Source: JANNSW01 sp031431235
GTDB taxonomy: Bacteria; Pseudomonadota; Alphaproteobacteria; Rhizobiales; Hyphomicrobiaceae
Length of the DNA stretch: 16,832 nt
Direction of reading: 5' to 3'
Assembly: GCA_031431235.1 (NCBI GenBank)
Contig: JANPDA010000257.1
Span: 1 to 16,832, forward strand
The notes beneath the pieces are model-generated. The model ran no database searches. It saw only the letters and a program-made list of their open reading frames with translations, and was not told the DNA's origin. This document shows positions 12,391 through 16,832 of this stretch, piece by piece. A program made the position numbers and the translations under genes. The stretch's first letter is position 1. Every line of letters starts with the position of its first letter.

Positions 12391-14070
12391 ATGACCGCAG
12401 CGACCGCCCATACCACATCAACCGTCGACCCGATCACCGTCTCCGTCGTCCAGCACCGGCTGCGCTCGATCGTGGAGGAGATGGGGGAAGCGATGCTGCG
12501 CACGGCGTACTCGCAGATCCTCAACTCCAGCCGCGACTTCTCGACCGCGCTCTGCGACCCCAAGGGCCGCCTCATCGCCCAGGCCGAGCATGTGCCAATT
12601 CATGTGGGCGCGCTGCCCTTTGCCGCCCGCTCGGTGCAGGAGATGTTCGAGGGCTCGATCCGGCCCGGCGACGTCTATCTGCTGAACGACCCCTACCGCG
12701 GCGGCAACCATTTGCCGGACCTGACCGTGTTCGTGCCGGTGTTCGATGGCGAGCGGCACGTGTTCTGGTCGATCAATCGCTCGCACCAGAGCGACATCGG
12801 CGGGGCGACGCACGGCGCCTACAACGCGGCGGCGACGGAGATCTTCCAGGAGGGCATCCGGATTCCACCTTTGAAGCTCTACGACGCGGACGTCCGGCGC
12901 GAGGACGTCTACGAGATGATCGTCCTCAACGTGCGCCACCCGCGCGACTTCCGCGGTGATCTGGCGGCCATGATCGGCTCGGCCCGTGTTGGCGAGCGCC
13001 GGCTCGGCGAGCTGCTGGGCGAATTCGGGTCGCCCACAGCACATGCTGCGATCGAAGCCGTGCTCGACGGCTCCGAGCGTCAGGTCCGCGCGGTGATCGC
13101 CGGCTGGCAGGACGGCGTCTACGAGGGCGAAGCCTTCCTCGACGACGACGGCCACGGCGTCGACGACATCCATATCCGCGCCCGCGTGACCAAGCGCGGC
13201 AGCGATCTGGAGGTCGACCTCTCCGACAGCCATCCGCAAGTGCGCGGCTTCGTCAACTCGTCCTATGCCAATACGCAGTCCGCGGTCGTGGTCGCGCTCG
13301 CCTACCTGATCGACCCCGATACCGCCAAGAACGATGGTGCGTTCCGGCCGCTGAAGGTAACGCTGAAAGAGGGCACGATCGTCTGGCCCAAGCCCGGCGC
13401 GCCCGTCACGCTCTGCACCAACCATTGCGGCCAGGAGATCATCGAGGCGATCATGCGGGCGCTGGCGCCGGCATGCCCCGATCGGGTGATGGCAGGCTGG
13501 GGACGGCGGTTCCGCATCGCCATCCAGGGTATCGATCCGCGAACGCACAAACCCTTCATCTGGCATCTGTTCCAGGCGCGCCCGGGCGGGGGCGCCTCGC
13601 CCGCCGGCGACGGCTGGCCGGGCGCGGGGGAATGGCAGGCGGCCGGCGGCATCAAGTTTGGTAGTCTGGAGGTGCAGGAGGTGCGCTTTCCCTTGTTCTT
13701 CCGCCGGCACGAGTTCCGGACCGATAGTGGCGGGGATGGGCGCTTCCGCGGCGGGCCGGGTGTCGAGCTCGAGCTGGCGATCGAGACGGCGGCGGCGGCC
13801 GTGGGCAACACGGCGGGCGACGGCATCCGGCATGGCGCCTGTGGACTGCTCGGGGGCAAGGATGGTGTGCCTCACCACTACTGGCTGGCGGTTGCCGGCG
13901 CGGCGGACCGGCCACTGAAGACCAAGGAGGTCGGCATCGTGCTCGAGCCCGGCGTCGTGCTGCACGCCCATTCGGGCGGCGGCGGGGGCTGGGGCCCACC
14001 GGAAAAGCGCGAAAGCCAGGCGAGAATGCACGACCGGCAGCAGGGCTTCGTCGCGTCTGGGGAGGACTGA
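12391..14070 (+). CDS. hyuB: Hydantoinase B/oxoprolinase family protein
   Basis: This is the HyuB-type subunit (559 aa) of ATP-dependent hydantoinases, 5-oxoprolinases and acetone carboxylases. Family blocks are clear: DPITVSVVQHRLRSIVEEMG near the N-terminus, RDFSTALCD (48-56), HVPIHVGALP (67-76), NDPYRGGNHLPD (99-110), DSGGDGRFRGGPG (445-457) and the closing HSGGGGGWGPP (527-537). I chose the ATG at 12391 because the conserved domain begins about 12 residues later. Its binding site is weak. The gene lies 3 nt before the hydantoinase A gene (TGAGCGATG), so the two form one unit and probably one enzyme complex. The substrate is not readable from the sequence. Confidence 0.92.
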   Translation: MTAATAHTTSTVDPITVSVVQHRLRSIVEEMGEAMLRTAYSQILNSSRDFSTALCDPKGRLIAQAEHVPIHVGALPFAARSVQEMFEGSIRPGDVYLLNDPYRGGNHLPDLTVFVPVFDGERHVFWSINRSHQSDIGGATHGAYNAAATEIFQEGIRIPPLKLYDADVRREDVYEMIVLNVRHPRDFRGDLAAMIGSARVGERRLGELLGEFGSPTAHAAIEAVLDGSERQVRAVIAGWQDGVYEGEAFLDDDGHGVDDIHIRARVTKRGSDLEVDLSDSHPQVRGFVNSSYANTQSAVVVALAYLIDPDTAKNDGAFRPLKVTLKEGTIVWPKPGAPVTLCTNHCGQEIIEAIMRALAPACPDRVMAGWGRRFRIAIQGIDPRTHKPFIWHLFQARPGGGASPAGDGWPGAGEWQAAGGIKFGSLEVQEVRFPLFFRRHEFRTDSGGDGRFRGGPGVELELAIETAAAAVGNTAGDGIRHGACGLLGGKDGVPHHYWLAVAGAADRPLKTKEVGIVLEPGVVLHAHSGGGGGWGPPEKRESQARMHDRQQGFVASGED

Positions 14071-14073
14071 GCG

Positions 14074-16122
14074 ATGTACCGCATCGGGATCGACGTCGGC
14101 GGCACGTTCACCGATCTCGTCGCCGTCGACGAGACGGGCGAGGTGACGCTTGCCAAGTCCGCATCCACGCCCGCCGATCAGTCGCTCGGCGTCATGGAGG
14201 GGCTCGGCTTGCTGGCTGCGATGCTGGGCCTGGAGCCCGCGCAGTTGCTCGCACGCACCTCCCGCATGGTGCATGGCACCACCGTCGCGACCAACGCCCT
14301 GCTGGAGCAGAAGGGCGCCAAGGTCGGGCTGCTCACGACCGAGGGCCATCGCGACATCCTGGAGATGCGCGAAGGCCTGAAGGACGACCGCTACAACCTG
14401 CGCATTGCCCCGCCAGAGCAGCTGGTGCCGCGTCATCGCCGGCTCGGCGTGCGCGAGCGCATGCGGGCGGACGGACGGGTCGAGGTCGCGCTCGATCCGG
14501 CCTCGCTCGCCGCGGCCATCGATGCGCTCGCGGGCGAGCAAGTCGAAGCCGTCGCCATCTGCTACCTGCACAGCTGGCGCGACGCCAGCCACGAGCAGGC
14601 GACTGCGGCCGCCGTTCGTGCGGCAATGCCATCTGTGTATGTCTCGCTCTCGGCCGAGGTGCTGCCACAGATCAAGGAGTACGACCGCGTCTGCACGACA
14701 GTCGTCAACGCCTATGTGGGGCCTGCGCTCGAGCGCTACCTGACCCGATTGGAGCAGCGCCTGCGCGAGGCCGGCTACCGTTCGCCGGTGCTGATCATCC
14801 ATTCCCATGGCGGCGTCTCGACGATCGCCGAGGCCGTCAGGCTCGCGGCGGGATGCGTGCTGTCGGGGCCAGCGGGCGGGGTTGCCGGCAGCCGCTATGC
14901 CGCTCGGCTGATGGGCCATGGCGACCTCATCCCCTTCGATATGGGGGGAACCTCGACCGACATCTCGCTGATCGCGGGGGGCGAGGCGGCCATCAGCTCG
15001 GACCGGCGTCTCGGCGGGCAGCGGGTCGCCCTGCAGAGCCTCGACATCGCCAGCATTGGCGCGGGTGGCGGCTCGATCGCCCGTGTCGATGCGGGCGGTG
15101 TGCTGCATGTGGGGCCGGAAAGCGCGGGCGCCAATCCGGGCCCGGCCTGCTATGGGCGCGGCGGCACGCTGGCGACGGTCACCGATGCCAACCTCGTGCT
15201 CGGCTTCCTCGATCCAGACAGTTTCCTGGGCGGCCGTGCTCGGCTTGATCGCGCGGCGGCGGAAGCGGCGGTCGATCGGCTGGCGGCAACGCTGAAGGTC
15301 GACCGCATGACGGCCGCCGAGGGCATCCACCGCATCATCAACACCCGGATGGCCGACGGCATCAGGCTGGTCTCGGTCCGGCGTGGCGTCGACCCACGCA
15401 AGTTCGCGATCCTCTCATTCGGAGGAGCGGCAGGCTTGCATGTGACGGACGTGGCGCGCCAGCTCGACCTGCGGCGCGTGATCGTGCCGCGGCTCGCTTC
15501 CGTCCTCTCGGCGTGGGGCATGCTCGCATCCGACCTGCGCTACGAGATCGCGCGGACCCACATCGGCGGGGCAAGCCGGCTCGATGCCGGGCGGTTGCGC
15601 GCGCTCTTTGGCGAGATGGAATCGGAAGGCCGGGCGCGGCTGGCGGCGGCCGACTTCAACGGGCCGGTGCGCATGCTGCGATCGGCCGACATGCGCTATG
15701 GCGAGCAGATCTTCGAGGTGAATGTGCCCCTCGATGGCATCGATCTGGCTGGCCCCGACGTCGCCGCCCAGATGGCGGATGCTTTCCACCGGCGTCATGA
15801 GCAGCTTTACACCTATTGTCTCAGGGACCAGGAGCCGGTGCTCGTCAACGCGCGGGTCGCCGCGGTCGGCGAATTGCCCTCGCTACCGGAGGAGCCGAGC
15901 ATCGCGTCGCGTCGCGCCATACCACCAGTTGGTAGCCGGCGCGTGCATCTGGGCGGCTGGCAGGAGGTCCCGGTCCATTCATTCGATGCGCTGGCAGCAG
16001 GCCAGGTGATCGCCGGTCCGGCCATCGTCGAATCGGCGACGACCACAGTGCTGCTGCGGGCAGGCGACCGGGCGGTGACGACCGCCTTCGGCTGGCTCGA
16101 CATCGAGGCCAAGGCCCGCTGA
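14074..16122 (+). CDS. hyuA: Hydantoinase A/oxoprolinase family protein
   Basis: HyuA-type subunits (682 aa here, typical) carry an ASKHA-like ATP-binding fold and activate the cyclic amide or carboxylation substrate handled with HyuB. Visible motifs are GIDVGGTFTDL (5-15, phosphate 1), HGTTVATNALLE (67-78), SGPAGG (264-269), DMGGTSTDIS (289-298, phosphate 2), GAGGGSIA (329-336) and GPESAGANPGPACYGRGG (347-364). The C-terminal third has the MRYGEQ.FEV block. Gene order is B then A. Candidate activities are N-methylhydantoinase, 5-oxoprolinase or an acetone/acetophenone carboxylase-type reaction. No third small carboxylase subunit is seen, which slightly favours amidohydrolase. Confidence 0.93.
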   Translation: MYRIGIDVGGTFTDLVAVDETGEVTLAKSASTPADQSLGVMEGLGLLAAMLGLEPAQLLARTSRMVHGTTVATNALLEQKGAKVGLLTTEGHRDILEMREGLKDDRYNLRIAPPEQLVPRHRRLGVRERMRADGRVEVALDPASLAAAIDALAGEQVEAVAICYLHSWRDASHEQATAAAVRAAMPSVYVSLSAEVLPQIKEYDRVCTTVVNAYVGPALERYLTRLEQRLREAGYRSPVLIIHSHGGVSTIAEAVRLAAGCVLSGPAGGVAGSRYAARLMGHGDLIPFDMGGTSTDISLIAGGEAAISSDRRLGGQRVALQSLDIASIGAGGGSIARVDAGGVLHVGPESAGANPGPACYGRGGTLATVTDANLVLGFLDPDSFLGGRARLDRAAAEAAVDRLAATLKVDRMTAAEGIHRIINTRMADGIRLVSVRRGVDPRKFAILSFGGAAGLHVTDVARQLDLRRVIVPRLASVLSAWGMLASDLRYEIARTHIGGASRLDAGRLRALFGEMESEGRARLAAADFNGPVRMLRSADMRYGEQIFEVNVPLDGIDLAGPDVAAQMADAFHRRHEQLYTYCLRDQEPVLVNARVAAVGELPSLPEEPSIASRRAIPPVGSRRVHLGGWQEVPVHSFDALAAGQVIAGPAIVESATTTVLLRAGDRAVTTAFGWLDIEAKAR

Positions 16123-16142
16123 GGGGAAAAGGTGCAAAGGAG

Positions 16143-16832
16143 ATGCCGAGGCTTGCCGCAAATCTGAGCATGCTCTTCACCGAGCTGCCGTTCCTCGACC
16201 GGTTCGCGGCGGCAGCGAGCGCAGGCTTCGAGGCGGTCGAGTACTTCTCGCCCTATGAGCATCCCGCAACCGTGATCCGGGAGCTGCTCGATCGCAACCG
16301 TCTGCAGCAGGCCCTGTTCAACCTGCCGGCGGGCGACCGCGATGCGGGCGAAAGCGGTCTCGCCATCCTGCCCGGCCGGCGCGACGCGTTCGCGGCGAGC
16401 CTCGAGCTGGCGCTCGGCTATGCCGGGACGCTCGGCTGCCCCCGGCTCCATGTGATGGCCGGCTGCATGCCTGCAGGGCTCGAGCTCGAGGAAGCCGAGG
16501 CGACCTATCTCGCCAATCTGAGATGGGCCACGAGCGAAGCCGCACGCGCACGGGTCGGGCTCATGATCGAGCCGATCAATCCGATCGACTTGCCCGGCTA
16601 CTTCCTGACGAATGCCGAGGAGGCGCGCCGCATCATCGAAGCGGTCGGGAGCGACAATCTGTGGCTGCAACTCGACCTCTATCATCGCCAGATGACCGAT
16701 GGCGGCCTCGCACGGAGTCTCACGAGCCTGATGCCGATCGTGCGGCATATCCAGATAGCGGGCGTGCCGGGCCGCCATGAGCCTGACATCGGCGAGATCG
16801 ACTATCCCTATCTGCTCGATCTGATCGACAGC
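16143..16832 (+). CDS. hyi: Hydroxypyruvate isomerase-like TIM-barrel protein (3' end missing)
   Basis: The frame is open from the ATG at 16143 to the right edge (230 codons); about 30 residues are probably missing from a usual length near 260. The N-terminus MPRLAANLSMLFTELPFLDR is the Hyi signature, and LFNLPAGD (58-65) and GCPRLHVMAG (98-107) follow. Metal and catalytic residues of the AP-endonuclease-2-like sugar isomerase fold are present: E143 in MIEPIN, D178 and H181 in LQLDLYH, and E218 near the end. Hyi interconverts hydroxypyruvate and tartronate semialdehyde; related proteins act on other short sugars. It starts 20 nt after the hydantoinase A gene. An AAAGGAG abuts the start codon too closely, so AAGG further upstream may be used. 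Confidence 0.85.
   Translation, partial: MPRLAANLSMLFTELPFLDRFAAAASAGFEAVEYFSPYEHPATVIRELLDRNRLQQALFNLPAGDRDAGESGLAILPGRRDAFAASLELALGYAGTLGCPRLHVMAGCMPAGLELEEAEATYLANLRWATSEAARARVGLMIEPINPIDLPGYFLTNAEEARRIIEAVGSDNLWLQLDLYHRQMTDGGLARSLTSLMPIVRHIQIAGVPGRHEPDIGEIDYPYLLDLIDS

Noticed and set aside
12418..15330. 970-codon open frame on the minus strand opposite the hydantoinase genes
   Set aside because: It is antisense to two well-recognised genes, has no family-like motifs, and is the expected result of GC-rich third positions leaving few stops on the other strand.
1..16832. CRISPR array, transposase, integrase or phage genes
   Set aside because: I saw no regularly spaced direct repeats, no DDE or tyrosine recombinase motifs and no phage structural genes on either strand.

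Overview
This is a GC-rich chromosomal segment that looks alphaproteobacterial. The evidence is the rpmH-rnpA-yidC-yihA cluster, the infA-maf-yacG cluster, a Maf protein with the alphaproteobacterial-type GKAGGYAIQG motif, a tRNA-Thr with encoded CCA, and intergenic palindromes built on the ATCCCGG core. The genus cannot be fixed from the sequence alone. Most of the window is core housekeeping DNA. I see no defence island, prophage, insertion sequence, CRISPR array or clearly new system.

Layout. Bases 1-99 are the 3' end of a gene resembling 17-kDa surface-antigen lipoproteins, followed by a hairpin. A near-consensus sigma-70 promoter (TTGACT, 17 bp, TATAAG) then drives rpmH (L34), rnpA (RNase P protein), yidC (membrane insertase) and yihA (ribosome-biogenesis GTPase), which are tightly packed on the plus strand. 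Next come tRNA-Thr(GGT) and, 19 nt later, rlmJ (23S rRNA m6A2030 methyltransferase). Convergent to these on the minus strand is rpmI-rplT-pheS (L35, L20, PheRS alpha). It has its own promoter (TTGCGT, 17 bp, TATAAG) and a strong leader hairpin. A mosaic palindromic repeat separates rplT from pheS. The usual partners infC (upstream) and pheT (downstream) are absent.

The middle holds more variable genes: a PhyH-type Fe(II)/2-oxoglutarate dioxygenase, a convergent exported VWA-domain protein, two overlapping tandem MaoC-like hydratases, and a minus-strand type II toxin-antitoxin pair of RelE/ParE type. Housekeeping resumes with infA, maf and yacG.

The right end carries a three-gene catabolic operon: a hydantoinase B-type subunit, a hydantoinase A-type subunit, and a hydroxypyruvate isomerase-like TIM barrel that runs off the right edge. 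The A and B proteins should form an ATP-dependent hydantoinase/oxoprolinase-type amidohydrolase (or related carboxylase). The isomerase suggests a link to a C3 hydroxy-acid route, but the substrate cannot be read from the sequence. A degraded copy of the rplT-pheS repeat lies just upstream of this operon.
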